51,292 nucleotides of DNA from the NCBI GenBank assembly GCA_903903975.1, contig CAIVAS010000223.1:1-51292 (forward strand). Direction: 5' to 3'. Each line of letters opens with the position of its first letter. Positions within the stretch are counted from its first letter, which is position 1. Source of the stretch: an uncultured Burkholderiales bacterium (GTDB lineage Bacteria; Pseudomonadota; Gammaproteobacteria; Burkholderiales; Burkholderiaceae_E). Positions 1-8,375 of this stretch are shown here, one piece after another. A program made the translations under genes and the position numbers. The notes beneath the pieces are model-generated. The model was not told the origin of the DNA. It saw nothing but the letters and a program-made list of their open reading frames with translations, and made no database searches.

Positions 1-1716
1 CGCCCGGCTCACGCGACCGCCCCTGCGGCGGTCGGCGCCGATGCCATCCCTGATGCCCGCGGCAGCAATCTCTATCGGGCTGATCCGATGGCCGCAGCGC
101 TCTTCGGGCTCTATCTGCCACCGGCGCTCTTTGCGCATCTCGAGCCGCATTTCGACCGTCTAGGCGCTCTGGCTGGCGGGCCGCTCGACGAGCTCGCCTC
201 AATCAGCGACAAACACCCGCCGACCCTGTCGGTGCGCAACCGCCGGGGTGCCGACGAGTCGCGGGTCATCAAGCATCCGGCCTATGTCGAGATGGAGCGC
301 ATCGCCTATTGCGATCTCGGTCTGGCCGCGATGTCGCACCGCCCGGGCGTACTCGGCTGGCCGCAGGTCATGCCGGCGGCCGCCAAATACGCCCTGACCT
401 ATCTGCTGGTGCAGGCCGAATTCGGTCTGTGCTGCCCGGTCTCGATGACCGACTCGCTCGCCCGCACGCTGCGCCGCTATGGCGACCCCCAACTCGTCGA
501 ACGCTGCCTGCCGCTGCTCACCGCCCTCGACTTCGACGCCCTGCACCAAGGCGCGATGTTCATGACCGAGCAGGGCGCGGGCTCAGACGTCGCCAGCACC
601 GACACCCTGGCGCAGCAGCGCCCCGACGCAAGCTGGGCGCTCCATGGCGACAAGTGGTTCTGCTCCAACCCGGACGCCGGCTTTGCCATGGTGCTGGCCC
701 GCAGCGAATCGCCCGATACGCACCCCGGCCTCAAGGGCGTCTCGCTCTTTTTGCTGCCGCGCACCCTGCCCGACGGCAGGCCCAACACCTATCGCATCCT
801 GCGCCTCAAAGACAAGCTCGGCACGCGCTCGATGGCCAGCGGCGAGATCCGCCTCGAGGGCGCCACCGCCTGGCTGGTCGGCGAGCGCGGTCGCGGCTTT
901 CAGCAGATGGCCGACATGGTCAACAACTCGCGCCTGTCCAATGGCGTGCGGGCGGCCGGCCTGATGCGCCGTGCGCTCACCGAAGCCCTGCATGTGGCCC
1001 GTCACCGGGTGGCCTTCGGCAAGCCGTTGATCGAGCTGCCCCTGATGCGCCGACAGCTCCTCAAGATGATGCTGCCGACCGAGCAGGCCCGCACCATGGT
1101 CTTTCAGACGGCCAAGGCGCTGGCACGCGCCGACGCCGGCGAAGCCGGTGCCGCTGCGCTCGCGCGCATCCTCACGCCGCTGATCAAGTTCAGGGCCTGT
1201 CGCGATGCGCGGCGGGTTACCGGCGACGCGATGGAAGTGCGCGGCGGCTGCGGCTATATCGAGGAGTGGTCGGACGCCCGATTGCTGCGCGATTCGCACC
1301 TCGGCTCGATCTGGGAGGGCACCAGCAACATCGTGGCCCTCGACGTCCTGCGGGCCATCCGGCGCGACAACGCGCTGCCGGCGCTGCGTGCCCATGTCGA
1401 TGCCCTGCTCGCCGATGGCGAGCCTGCCGGCCCCGAGATCGCCGCCCTGCAGGCGCAAACCATCGACCGCGCCTTCTTACTGGCCGCCGATGCCGCCGCG
1501 CAAGACCATGCACATCTGGCCCGTCAGGCAGCCTCTGGCCTGTATCACGCGGTGACGATGGCCGGGCTGCGCTGGGAGGCGCGCCAGGCCCGGCTGCCGC
1601 AGCGGGCCACGCTCGCGCGGCTCGTGCTCACCCACCGGCTGGCGCCGCGCGACCCGCTCGCCGCCAGCGCCGACGAACTCGACGCCGATTGCGGCCTGCT
1701 GCTGCAGGCGACCTGA
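1..1716 (+). CDS. Acyl-CoA dehydrogenase, AidB/long FadE type (5' end cut by window)
   Basis: FAD-dependent oxidation of an acyl-CoA thioester to the enoyl-CoA. The frame is open from base 1 and reads into the protein (a NLYRADP stretch precedes the first ATG at 88), so the true start lies left of the window. Seen: the acyl-CoA dehydrogenase middle-domain segment MTEQGAGSDVAS, a C-terminal SIWEGTSNI motif whose Glu (codon 1315-1317) sits where medium-chain dehydrogenases carry the catalytic base, and a further 130-residue C-terminal extension. The extension and the N-terminal layout resemble the AidB branch rather than compact 380-residue enzymes. A perfect hairpin followed by T5 lies 50 bp after the stop. 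Substrate unknown; the family call is firm. Confidence 0.9.
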   Translation, partial: RPAHATAPAAVGADAIPDARGSNLYRADPMAAALFGLYLPPALFAHLEPHFDRLGALAGGPLDELASISDKHPPTLSVRNRRGADESRVIKHPAYVEMERIAYCDLGLAAMSHRPGVLGWPQVMPAAAKYALTYLLVQAEFGLCCPVSMTDSLARTLRRYGDPQLVERCLPLLTALDFDALHQGAMFMTEQGAGSDVASTDTLAQQRPDASWALHGDKWFCSNPDAGFAMVLARSESPDTHPGLKGVSLFLLPRTLPDGRPNTYRILRLKDKLGTRSMASGEIRLEGATAWLVGERGRGFQQMADMVNNSRLSNGVRAAGLMRRALTEALHVARHRVAFGKPLIELPLMRRQLLKMMLPTEQARTMVFQTAKALARADAGEAGAAALARILTPLIKFRACRDARRVTGDAMEVRGGCGYIEEWSDARLLRDSHLGSIWEGTSNIVALDVLRAIRRDNALPALRAHVDALLADGEPAGPEIAALQAQTIDRAFLLAADAAAQDHAHLARQAASGLYHAVTMAGLRWEARQARLPQRATLARLVLTHRLAPRDPLAASADELDADCGLLLQAT

Positions 1717-1767
1717 GCACCGAAAAACCGTCATCTTCGACTGGCATCCTGCGAAAAATTGTCTTGC

Positions 1768-1800
1768 GGCTGCAATGGCCAATCATTGCAGCCATTTTTC
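1768..1800 (+). terminator. Rho-independent terminator or leader attenuator
   Basis: Arms GGCTGCAATG (1768-1777) and CATTGCAGCC (1784-1793) pair perfectly over 10 bp around a 6-base loop, followed by ATTTTTC. It ends immediately before the AGGAG ribosome-binding site of the next gene. It would terminate the dehydrogenase transcript; because it touches the next gene's translation start it may instead act inside that gene's leader. Confidence 0.8.
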
Positions 1801-1810
1801 AGGAGTCAGA

Positions 1811-2431
1811 ATGCGTCAACTCGACAACCCGGCCTCGTCCCTGCCGACTACCTCGGCAAGCAGCCTTTCCGATGCCCTTGAATTTCTGAAGGCCTTCCTT
1901 CGCGACCCGAATGCCACCGCAGCGATCGTGCCGAGCTCCCGGTTTCTGATCGGGCGGGCGGCAAAGAATGCGCGAGTCAGCGAGGCAAAGTGCGTCGTCG
2001 AACTCGGCCCCGGCACCGGCGGCAGCACCCGCCTCCTGCTGGGTCAGATGTCGCCCAAGGCCCGGCTGCTCACCATCGAGATGAATGCCGACTGTCACGA
2101 GCATCTGCGCCGCAATGTGATCGATGCACGCCTGCAATCCGAATGCGCCAGCGCCGAAAAACTGGCCGAACTGATCGCGGCGCATCGCCTGCCGGCACCC
2201 GACGCGATCATCTCGGGCATCCCGTTTTCGACCATGCCGGTGGAGGTCGGCGACCGGATTGCCGCCGCGATCGCCGCATCGCTGGCCCCCGGCGGGCGCT
2301 TCGTTGCCTATCAATGGACGCCGCGCGTGGCCGACCGCACCATCCCTTATCTGGGCGAACCCAAGCGCGAGTGGGAGCTGCTCAATATTCCGCCGATGCG
2401 CCTGTTCACCTGGGTCAAGCCCGCAGCCTGA
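1811..2431 (+). CDS. Class I SAM-dependent methyltransferase, phospholipid N-methyltransferase-like
   Basis: 206-residue methyltransferase. ATG 1811 was chosen because AGGAG lies at 1801-1805, five bases upstream; an in-frame ATG at 1775 falls inside the terminator hairpin and has no ribosome-binding site. Seen: an N-terminal LEFLKAFLRDPNATAAIVPS stretch typical of PmtA/rRNA-adenine-dimethylase-like phospholipid methyltransferases, then the SAM-binding motif I VELGPGTGGSTRLLL (about residues 57-71) and motif II acidic residue in TIEMNADC. Family members methylate phosphatidylethanolamine on the cytoplasmic face of the membrane; some homologues have other substrates. No transmembrane segment is visible. 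Confidence is high for methyltransferase, moderate for phospholipid substrate. Confidence 0.82.
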   Translation: MRQLDNPASSLPTTSASSLSDALEFLKAFLRDPNATAAIVPSSRFLIGRAAKNARVSEAKCVVELGPGTGGSTRLLLGQMSPKARLLTIEMNADCHEHLRRNVIDARLQSECASAEKLAELIAAHRLPAPDAIISGIPFSTMPVEVGDRIAAAIAASLAPGGRFVAYQWTPRVADRTIPYLGEPKREWELLNIPPMRLFTWVKPAA

Positions 2432-2508
2432 GTGCGGTCTGGCCGGCACGCCCCACGCCGGTCACCAGGCCTCGGTTCGAGCCGCGGCGCATGTCTGTCC
2501 CGCAGCCG

Positions 2509-3588
2509 CTACTGGGTCTGCACGATCTCGTCGGTGATCCGAAAGGCACCGTCGAGCCAGGCCACGATCTCGCGGGCGCCGTCATGGTCGATGCCGGCGT
2601 AACGTGCGCGCAGCACCGCCGCCTGCTCGCCCAGACGATCAAGGCCAGTGTCCTGCAGGGCAATCAGATCGCCCACCACCTGTTCGGCCAGCGCCTCGCC
2701 CAGCACCGCGCGGCTGGCCTCGCGCAGCGCCGCGCCATAGGCATAGCGGTCATCACCCAGCCGGTAGCGCGCGGCCAGCGTGATCGCCGGAATGCAGCCC
2801 AGGACCGGCTGCAGCGCCGGGTTGATCGCATGACCGGCGAGCAACGGTGCATTGGCTGCTGGCCGACCGGTCGAGGCACGCAGGTGCAATGACTGCGACA
2901 TGCGCTGGCCATCGTTGACCGGATAGTTGTCCCAGAGCACCGGTCTGCGCCCGAGCGTCTGAGCCAGCTCACGCAGATGCGCGGCGCCATATTCGCGCGA
3001 ACACACTTCCTCGCCAGTCCAGAAGACCGCCACCGCCGGATCGAGCAGACGCCCCAGCTGCGCGAGATAGCCTGGCGGGCGACGGCCGAACACCCGATCG
3101 AGCACCGGATCGTCGCTGTAGTAGCTCGGGCACACAGAGAGCCGCCCGGCCCGCATGCGCTCGCCCACAAACGCCGCGATCGCAGCCTGGCGGGCGGCAA
3201 GCGTCGGATCATCGCCACGGATGTCGTCAAAGAGCAGCGCGAGTTCATCGATGCCGACCGCCGAGTCGAGCAGCTGCATCCGCGCCGCCAGCCGGCCCCA
3301 GTCGGGGCTGTCCGGCGCATCGTCAAATTCTTGAGGCGACAGCCCGACACCGAAGCGAACCCCCAGCGAACGACAGTGCCCTGCAAACGCAGCAAGATCG
3401 TCGAGGTCGGACTCGCGCACCGGATCGCGCCAGCCGCGTCGCAGCAGTCCGGCCGCCTTGGGCGCATACAGAAAGAAACGATAGCCATGAGGCGCGAGCG
3501 TCGCGATCACCTGCGAGCGTTGTCGCCAGCTCCAGGGCCGGCCGTAATACCCTTCGATGATGCCCAGATCGACGGACAATGACGGCAT
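2509..3588 (-). CDS. GH84 beta-N-acetylglucosaminidase (O-GlcNAcase-like)
   Basis: 359-residue protein matching only the catalytic TIM barrel of glycoside hydrolase family 84. Seen: opening GIIEGYYGRPWSWRQR (residues 9-24), the adjacent catalytic aspartates in LLFDDI (D121, D122), the FWTGEEVCSREY segment and LWDNYPVNDG, all hallmarks of GH84, which uses substrate-assisted catalysis to remove beta-linked N-acetylglucosamine. No signal peptide and no carbohydrate-binding or C-terminal domains are present, so it should be cytoplasmic. It faces the methyltransferase convergently with a 77-bp gap. The natural substrate (peptidoglycan fragment, modified protein or small glycoside) cannot be inferred from context. 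Confidence 0.88.
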   Translation of the reverse strand: MPSLSVDLGIIEGYYGRPWSWRQRSQVIATLAPHGYRFFLYAPKAAGLLRRGWRDPVRESDLDDLAAFAGHCRSLGVRFGVGLSPQEFDDAPDSPDWGRLAARMQLLDSAVGIDELALLFDDIRGDDPTLAARQAAIAAFVGERMRAGRLSVCPSYYSDDPVLDRVFGRRPPGYLAQLGRLLDPAVAVFWTGEEVCSREYGAAHLRELAQTLGRRPVLWDNYPVNDGQRMSQSLHLRASTGRPAANAPLLAGHAINPALQPVLGCIPAITLAARYRLGDDRYAYGAALREASRAVLGEALAEQVVGDLIALQDTGLDRLGEQAAVLRARYAGIDHDGAREIVAWLDGAFRITDEIVQTQ

Positions 3589-3730
3589 GGTCTGAATGGC
3601 CCTCCTGAGGGCACTGTGAAGGATGAGCTGGAGGAAAGCACCGACGCGGATCGGTCGATGTTACGCCGCCCGCATCGAGATCGTCCTGACCGGATGCGTT
3701 ACCCTTGCAGGCTTGATGAAGGATTTTCAG

Positions 3731-3922
3731 ATGACCCAGTCCCTGCGTCGCACCGCCAGCCTCACGCTTGCCGCTCTCCTGCTCATCATCGGATGCGGCT
3801 GTGCCGGCGCCGATATCCAGGTCATCAATACCGATCCCAACTACCCGTATTACCAGTGACGGATGATGGCGCCCGACTATTCAAACCCCTACTTCATGGG
3901 CAATGCCTGGACCCCCTACTGA
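3731..3922 (+). pseudogene. Small Tyr/Pro-rich lipoprotein interrupted by an in-frame TGA
   Basis: ATG 3731 has AAGGA at 3719-3723. The first part encodes 42 residues with a hydrophobic signal and a lipobox-like LLIIGCGCAG, then DIQVINTDPNYPYYQ, and stops at TGA 3857-3859. The same frame continues with RMMAPDYSNPYFMGNAWTPY and stops at 3922. The two halves share the Tyr/Pro/Asn-rich composition of one small envelope lipoprotein of about 62 residues. Either a nonsense mutation broke the gene, the TGA (followed by C, a leaky context) is partly read through, or the base call is wrong. As a minimal gene it is 3731-3859. Function unknown; the short intergenic spacing to the CoA-transferase could place both on one transcript. 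Confidence 0.6.
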
Positions 3923-3953
3923 GCTGTCGCGTCACCCTGCAGACACACACACC

Positions 3954-5156
3954 ATGAAACCTCTCGAAGGCATCCGGGTCCTCGACCTCTCAGCCGTGGT
4001 GTCCGGCCCGATCGCCACCGCGATCATGGCCGACCAGGGCGCCGAAGTAATCAAGGTCGAAACCCCCGGCGGCGACCTGAGCCGACGCATCGGACCGGCC
4101 AAGGGCCAGATGTCGGCCACCTTCATCGCCGCCAATCGCGGCAAGCGCTCGATCGTGCTCGACCTCAAGCAGCCCGCCGCCCGCGAGGTCCTCACCGACC
4201 TGATTCGCCGCGCCGATGTGCTGGTCGAAAACTTCCGCCCGGGCGCGATGGACCGGCTCGGTTTCAGCGCCCAGACCCTGGCCGACCTCAATCCGATGCT
4301 GGTCAATCTGTCGATCACCGGTTTCGGTCAGACCGGCCCGTATGCCGATGGTCGGGTCTATGACGCGGTGATCCAGGCGGTCTCGGGCATGTGTGCCTCG
4401 CACCGCGAACGCGAAACCCAGGACCCGGCGCTGGTCTCGACCCTGCTGGCCGACAAGCTCACCGGTCTGACCGCAGCGCAGGCGGTCACCGCCGCCCTGT
4501 TTGCGCGCAGCCGCACCGGCCGCGGCGGCCGGGTCGAGCTGTCGATGCTCGATGCCGCCCTCGCCTTCCAGTGGCCCGATGCGATGTACAACCATCTCTT
4601 CATGGACTCACCGCCCGATCGCTTTCCGCGTGTCGGCATGACCATGCGGCCCTACAAGACCCGCGACGGTTTCGTGGCGATCATGGCCCCGCAGCAAGAC
4701 GAGTTCGAATCGATGTGCGAAGGCTTCGGCGACCCCACAATCGCCAAGGACCCGCGCTTTGCCACCACGCCGATGCGCGCACGTCACGGCCCCGAACTCA
4801 GAGCGATCTTCGAGCCGCTGGCCGCGCAACAGGACACCGACGAGTGCGTGGCCCGCATGCGGGCTGCCGGCACACCGATCGGGCGCATCAACGAGCACGA
4901 TGATGTGCTGACCGATCCGCAGGTCCTGCACAACGACAGCATCGTCGAGGTCGATCACGGTGAACTCGGTCGGGTGCGTCTGCTGCGCGGTGCGGCGCGC
5001 TTCAAGGATAGCGAGGCCCATGTGCCGCAACCGGCGCCCTGGCTCGGCGAACACGGCCGACAGGTGCTCGAAGAGCTGGGTTATGACGCCGCGCGAATTG
5101 ACGCTCTCACCGCTGGCGGTGCGGTGCATCTGCCCAAGCCGGCAGTCAAACCTTAG
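3954..5156 (+). CDS. Family III CoA-transferase (CaiB/BaiF, formyl-CoA transferase-like)
   Basis: 400-residue enzyme moving CoA between carboxylic acids through aspartyl-thioester intermediates. Seen: N-terminal PLEGIRVLDLSAVVSGP, the ADQGAEVIKVE nucleotide/CoA segment, and YDAVIQAVSG with the Asp (D137) at the family's catalytic position. Length fits the family. ATG 3954 is the natural start; no strong ribosome-binding site is seen, so translation could depend on the gene upstream. The last 11 bases overlap the end of the convergent VOC gene. Next to the acyl-CoA dehydrogenases, it probably activates the free acid substrate of that pathway or recycles CoA; the specific acids are not readable. 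Confidence 0.88.
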   Translation: MKPLEGIRVLDLSAVVSGPIATAIMADQGAEVIKVETPGGDLSRRIGPAKGQMSATFIAANRGKRSIVLDLKQPAAREVLTDLIRRADVLVENFRPGAMDRLGFSAQTLADLNPMLVNLSITGFGQTGPYADGRVYDAVIQAVSGMCASHRERETQDPALVSTLLADKLTGLTAAQAVTAALFARSRTGRGGRVELSMLDAALAFQWPDAMYNHLFMDSPPDRFPRVGMTMRPYKTRDGFVAIMAPQQDEFESMCEGFGDPTIAKDPRFATTPMRARHGPELRAIFEPLAAQQDTDECVARMRAAGTPIGRINEHDDVLTDPQVLHNDSIVEVDHGELGRVRLLRGAARFKDSEAHVPQPAPWLGEHGRQVLEELGYDAARIDALTAGGAVHLPKPAVKP

Positions 5157-5832
5157 TCGTCAAGCCGCCGAGCAGCGAAGCCCGCTGCGAGAGTTCGATG
5201 AAGTTACCATCGGGGTCGCGCACGAACGAGATCACCGCCACCTCGCCCATGCGGCGCGGGGCAGCGCCTTCGGTGCCGCCGCGCTCGAGCACGCCGGCAT
5301 GCTCGGCAAGGCAATCGGTGATCTGCACGGTCATGTAGCGCCAGCCGGTGCCGCGCCAGCTTTCTGATCGTCCGACCTTGCCCTCTTCGATCACCAGGAT
5401 GCGCGAATCACCGCACACATAAACCCCCGGTGAGGGCGAGTCGAACTGCATTGCCTCGCGCCAGAACTGCTCATGCGCATCACGGTTGTTCACCCGCAGC
5501 TCGATGCCAAGCCCGACCACACCTTCATGGCCGGATGGCACCAGCGACAGGCGATTGCCATCGGGATCGGTCATCGATGCCGGCGCATCGAGCCCGGGCC
5601 TGGCAATGCGCATACCGACAATGCCCGAGGCCTCGGTCTCGGTCAGCGGATCACGCGAATGATTCACCTTGAGCACCGATCCGTTCACATCGAATCGGTG
5701 CTGCTGCATGCCACCGCCAAGCTTGAGCATGTGGTCGAAATGCAGCCCAACCCGGGTCCCCCAGAAGTCGAGCTGCGGTTCGATCTCGCGGGCAAACAGC
5801 CCCACATCCAGATGCTGCTTGGCGAGCTTCAT
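5146..5832 (-). CDS. VOC-family (glyoxalase/extradiol dioxygenase fold) protein
   Basis: 228-residue protein with two vicinal-oxygen-chelate modules: the first contains LDFWGTRVGLHFDHM and MTDPDGNRLSLV, the second VISFVRDPDGNFIELSQR near the C-terminus. DPDGN-x-xxL is the usual closing motif of such modules. AGAGG lies eight bases before ATG 5832. It is the last gene of a leftward set, 12 bp after the small acyl-CoA dehydrogenase subunit, so it is likely co-transcribed with the dehydrogenases. VOC proteins include epimerases (methylmalonyl-CoA type), glyoxalases and dioxygenases; a CoA-ester epimerase or lyase would fit the setting, but this is inference. Confidence 0.8.
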   Translation of the reverse strand: MKLAKQHLDVGLFAREIEPQLDFWGTRVGLHFDHMLKLGGGMQQHRFDVNGSVLKVNHSRDPLTETEASGIVGMRIARPGLDAPASMTDPDGNRLSLVPSGHEGVVGLGIELRVNNRDAHEQFWREAMQFDSPSPGVYVCGDSRILVIEEGKVGRSESWRGTGWRYMTVQITDCLAEHAGVLERGGTEGAAPRRMGEVAVISFVRDPDGNFIELSQRASLLGGLTTKV

Positions 5833-5844
5833 TGCAGGCGCCTC

Positions 5845-6981
5845 TCAGTCGAAGGTCGCGTAACGCTCGAGGTGATGGTCGGCGTCGCCAAAGCGCTGCG
5901 CGATCATCGTGAGGCGACGGAAATTGTGCGAGACCTTCAGCTCCTCGGTCATGCCCATGCCGCCGTGCAGTTGTACCGACTCCTGGCTCACTTGGCGGGC
6001 CGCATCGGCAATCTTGACCTTGGCAGCCGACACCGCGCGTTTGCGGGCACCGGCATCACCGCCTTCGTCGACCTTGGCCGCGGCAAAGATCGCCATCGAA
6101 CGGGCCTGCTCGCACACCACATACATGTCGACCATGCGGTGCTGCAGCGCCTGAAACGAGCCGATCGGCGCACCAAACTGCTTGCGGTTCTTCAGGTATT
6201 CGAGAGTCGCGTCATTGGCGTTCTTCATGGTGCCGATCGCGTCGGCACACAGCAATGCGGTAGCGAAGTCGACCGCTTCCTCGATCAGCGGCAGTGCACC
6301 GCCAGCCGTCCCGATGAGGGCTTCGGCAGGCAGCTTCACACCGGTGAAGGTGACGTCGGCAGCACGCTGGCCATCGACGGTGCGACAGGCATTGATCGAC
6401 ACCCCTGCCGCATCGGCATCGACCAGGAACAGGCTCGTGCCATCGGGCTGACCGGCCACACCGGCGGTATGGGCCGATACGATCAGCACGCGCGCAGACG
6501 GCGCACCGATCACCACCGACTTCTCGCCATCGAGCACCCAGCCGCCGGCCTGAGCGCGGGCGGTGGTTTTTTGCGCATCGAGTTCGTAGCGACGCCCGTG
6601 CTCGAGATAGGCAAAGGCCAGACGATGACGACCATCGACCAGCCCCGGCAGCAGTGCTTCGCGCTGGGCCACCGATCCGCCGCGCGCCACCAGACGCGCC
6701 GCCAGACCAACGTTGTCGAGCAGGGGCTCGACCACCAGCGCTTCGCCGCAGGCTTCCATCGCCGCCATCAGGTCGACCGCGCCGCCGCCGAAGCCACCAT
6801 CGGCCTCGGGCAGGGCGAGTGCGGTCAGGCCCATATCGGCGAAGGTTGCCCACACGGTATCGCTCACGCCGCTGGCCGATTTGACAATCGCCTTGCGTTT
6901 TTCGAAGTCGTATTCATTGGCCAGATACTTGCGCAGCGATTCGGCCAGTTGGGTCTGCTCTTCTGAAAATTCGAAATCCAT
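5845..6981 (-). CDS. Acyl-CoA dehydrogenase, small-subunit type (PimD-like)
   Basis: 378-residue FAD acyl-CoA dehydrogenase. Seen: N-terminal MDFEFSEEQTQLAESLRKYL, the C-terminal domain QFGAPIGSFQALQHRMVDMY, and LHGGMGMTEELKVSHNFRRL. It ends RFGDADHHLERYATF and has no YEGT/WEGT motif. This layout matches the small subunits that pair with a large subunit of the kind encoded just upstream, as in the pimeloyl-CoA dehydrogenase pair PimC/PimD of Rhodopseudomonas. It follows that large subunit after 16 bp and precedes the VOC gene by 12 bp, so the genes form an operon. Pairing with a partner subunit is inferred from family precedent. Confidence 0.87.
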   Translation of the reverse strand: MDFEFSEEQTQLAESLRKYLANEYDFEKRKAIVKSASGVSDTVWATFADMGLTALALPEADGGFGGGAVDLMAAMEACGEALVVEPLLDNVGLAARLVARGGSVAQREALLPGLVDGRHRLAFAYLEHGRRYELDAQKTTARAQAGGWVLDGEKSVVIGAPSARVLIVSAHTAGVAGQPDGTSLFLVDADAAGVSINACRTVDGQRAADVTFTGVKLPAEALIGTAGGALPLIEEAVDFATALLCADAIGTMKNANDATLEYLKNRKQFGAPIGSFQALQHRMVDMYVVCEQARSMAIFAAAKVDEGGDAGARKRAVSAAKVKIADAARQVSQESVQLHGGMGMTEELKVSHNFRRLTMIAQRFGDADHHLERYATFD

Positions 6982-6997
6982 TGTGCTGTCCTCGCCC

Positions 6998-8179
6998 TTA
7001 CAGGCCCAGAGTCATCTTGGCGATGATGTTGCGCTGGATCTCATTGGATCCGGCATAAATCGATGTCTTGCGATAGTTGAAGTAGCGCGGTGCCATGCGG
7101 GCGCGATACTCGTCGACATGGCCGTCCTCGACGCCGACAAAGGGCTGGGCATCCGGCCCGAGCGCCTGCATCATCAATTCGGTGATCGCCTGCTGCAGCT
7201 CGCTGCCCTTGAGCTTGAGCATCGAGACGTCGGCACCCGGAGGCTGGCCGGTGCGGCGCATCTTGTCGAGAAAGCGCAGCGAGGTGAGTTCGAGCGCCTG
7301 CACCTCAACCTCGACGCGGGTGAGCCGATCGCGAAAGCGCGCATCCTGCATCAGCGGCTTGCCGTTCTTGATCTCTTTGGAGGCCAGCTCGCGCAGGGTC
7401 TGCAGTTCGCGCTTGGAGGCGCCGACATTGCCCGAGCCCATGCGCTCGTGACCGAGCAGATACTTCGCAACCGTCCAGCCCTTGTTCTCGTCGTGGATCA
7501 GGTTCTCGGCCGGCACTTCAACATTGTCGAAGAACACCTCGTTCACTTCGTGGCCACCATCCATCAGGATCAGCGGGCGCACGGTGATGCCGGGGGTCTT
7601 CATGTCGATCAGCAAAAAGCTGATGCCTTCCTGGCGGATCTTGGCATTCGGGTCGGTGCGCACCAGGCAGAAGATCCAGTCGCCGTAGTGGCCAAGCGTG
7701 GTCCAGATCTTCTGGCCATTGACGACAAATTTGTCGCCCTTGCGCTCGGCGCGGGTCTTGAGCGAGGCGAGGTCGGAGCCCGAGCCCGGCTCGGAATAAC
7801 CCTGCACCCAGAAATCATCTCCGCTGCGGATGCCGGGCAAGAAGCGGTTCTTTTGTTCGTCGGTGCCAAAGCGCATCAGCACCGAGGCGCACATCGCCGG
7901 GCCGAAAGGCGCGATGCCGGGTGCGCCGGCCAGACCGAATTCATCGTTGAAGATGTAGCGCTGGGTAATGTCCCAACCGGTGCCGCCCCATTCGACCGGC
8001 CAATGCGGCACGGCCCACCCTTTTGCGGCAAGGATCTTGTGCCAGCGAACCAGGTCTTCTTTCGACAGATGCTGATAGGCCAGCACCTTCTCGCGCAGAT
8101 CTGCCGGCAAATTGTCTGCCAGCCAGCCGCGTACTTCGTTGCGAAAGGTCGTTTCTTCCGCTGAATAACCAAGATCCAT
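6998..8179 (-). CDS. Acyl-CoA dehydrogenase, large-subunit type (PimC-like), copy 1
   Basis: 393-residue acyl-CoA dehydrogenase. Seen: VPHWPVEWGGTGWD, the FAD/substrate segment QGYSEPGSGSDLASLKTRA, the flavin-domain HERMGSGNVG, and the end IYAGSNEIQRNIIAKMTLGL. At the position of the medium-chain catalytic Glu (YEGT) this protein has Ala (YAGS). It is about 85% identical, without gaps, to the gene at 8376-9557 by hand comparison (59 differences in 393). It leads directly into the small-subunit gene. The natural reading is one subunit of a heteromeric dehydrogenase for a bulky or dicarboxylic acyl-CoA. Confidence 0.9.
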   Translation of the reverse strand: MDLGYSAEETTFRNEVRGWLADNLPADLREKVLAYQHLSKEDLVRWHKILAAKGWAVPHWPVEWGGTGWDITQRYIFNDEFGLAGAPGIAPFGPAMCASVLMRFGTDEQKNRFLPGIRSGDDFWVQGYSEPGSGSDLASLKTRAERKGDKFVVNGQKIWTTLGHYGDWIFCLVRTDPNAKIRQEGISFLLIDMKTPGITVRPLILMDGGHEVNEVFFDNVEVPAENLIHDENKGWTVAKYLLGHERMGSGNVGASKRELQTLRELASKEIKNGKPLMQDARFRDRLTRVEVEVQALELTSLRFLDKMRRTGQPPGADVSMLKLKGSELQQAITELMMQALGPDAQPFVGVEDGHVDEYRARMAPRYFNYRKTSIYAGSNEIQRNIIAKMTLGL

Positions 8180-8236
8180 TGTTTTCGCTCCTGCTGTGTG
8201 ACCAGTCAGCCTCGATCGGCTGGGGTCGCACAGTGT

Positions 8237-8281
8237 CCGTCAGGCCGACACTGCGACGCAAGTGCGCAACCGTCAGGCCGA
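8237..8281. repeat. Direct repeats between the duplicated dehydrogenases
   Basis: CCGTCAGGCCGA occurs at 8237-8248 and exactly again at 8270-8281, a 33-base period close to three helical turns. A further pair, CGTCAGACC at 8335-8343 and 8346-8354, lies downstream. They occupy the 196-bp gap between the two large-subunit genes, where a promoter for copy 1 would lie. They may be regulator sites or duplication debris; nothing further supports either. Confidence 0.4.
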
Positions 8282-8375
8282 TGCAAAGCGGAACACCTGT
8301 GTAGGTCGGATACCGCCTTGCTCATGCCAGCACGCGTCAGACCTGCGTCAGACCCGACCCCTAAGGCTCTGAGGC

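Noticed and set aside
309-1889. Long open frame overlapping the first dehydrogenase
   Set aside because: Arg/Pro/Ala-rich out-of-phase translation of a high-GC gene with no recognisable domain; the dehydrogenase frame is conserved throughout.
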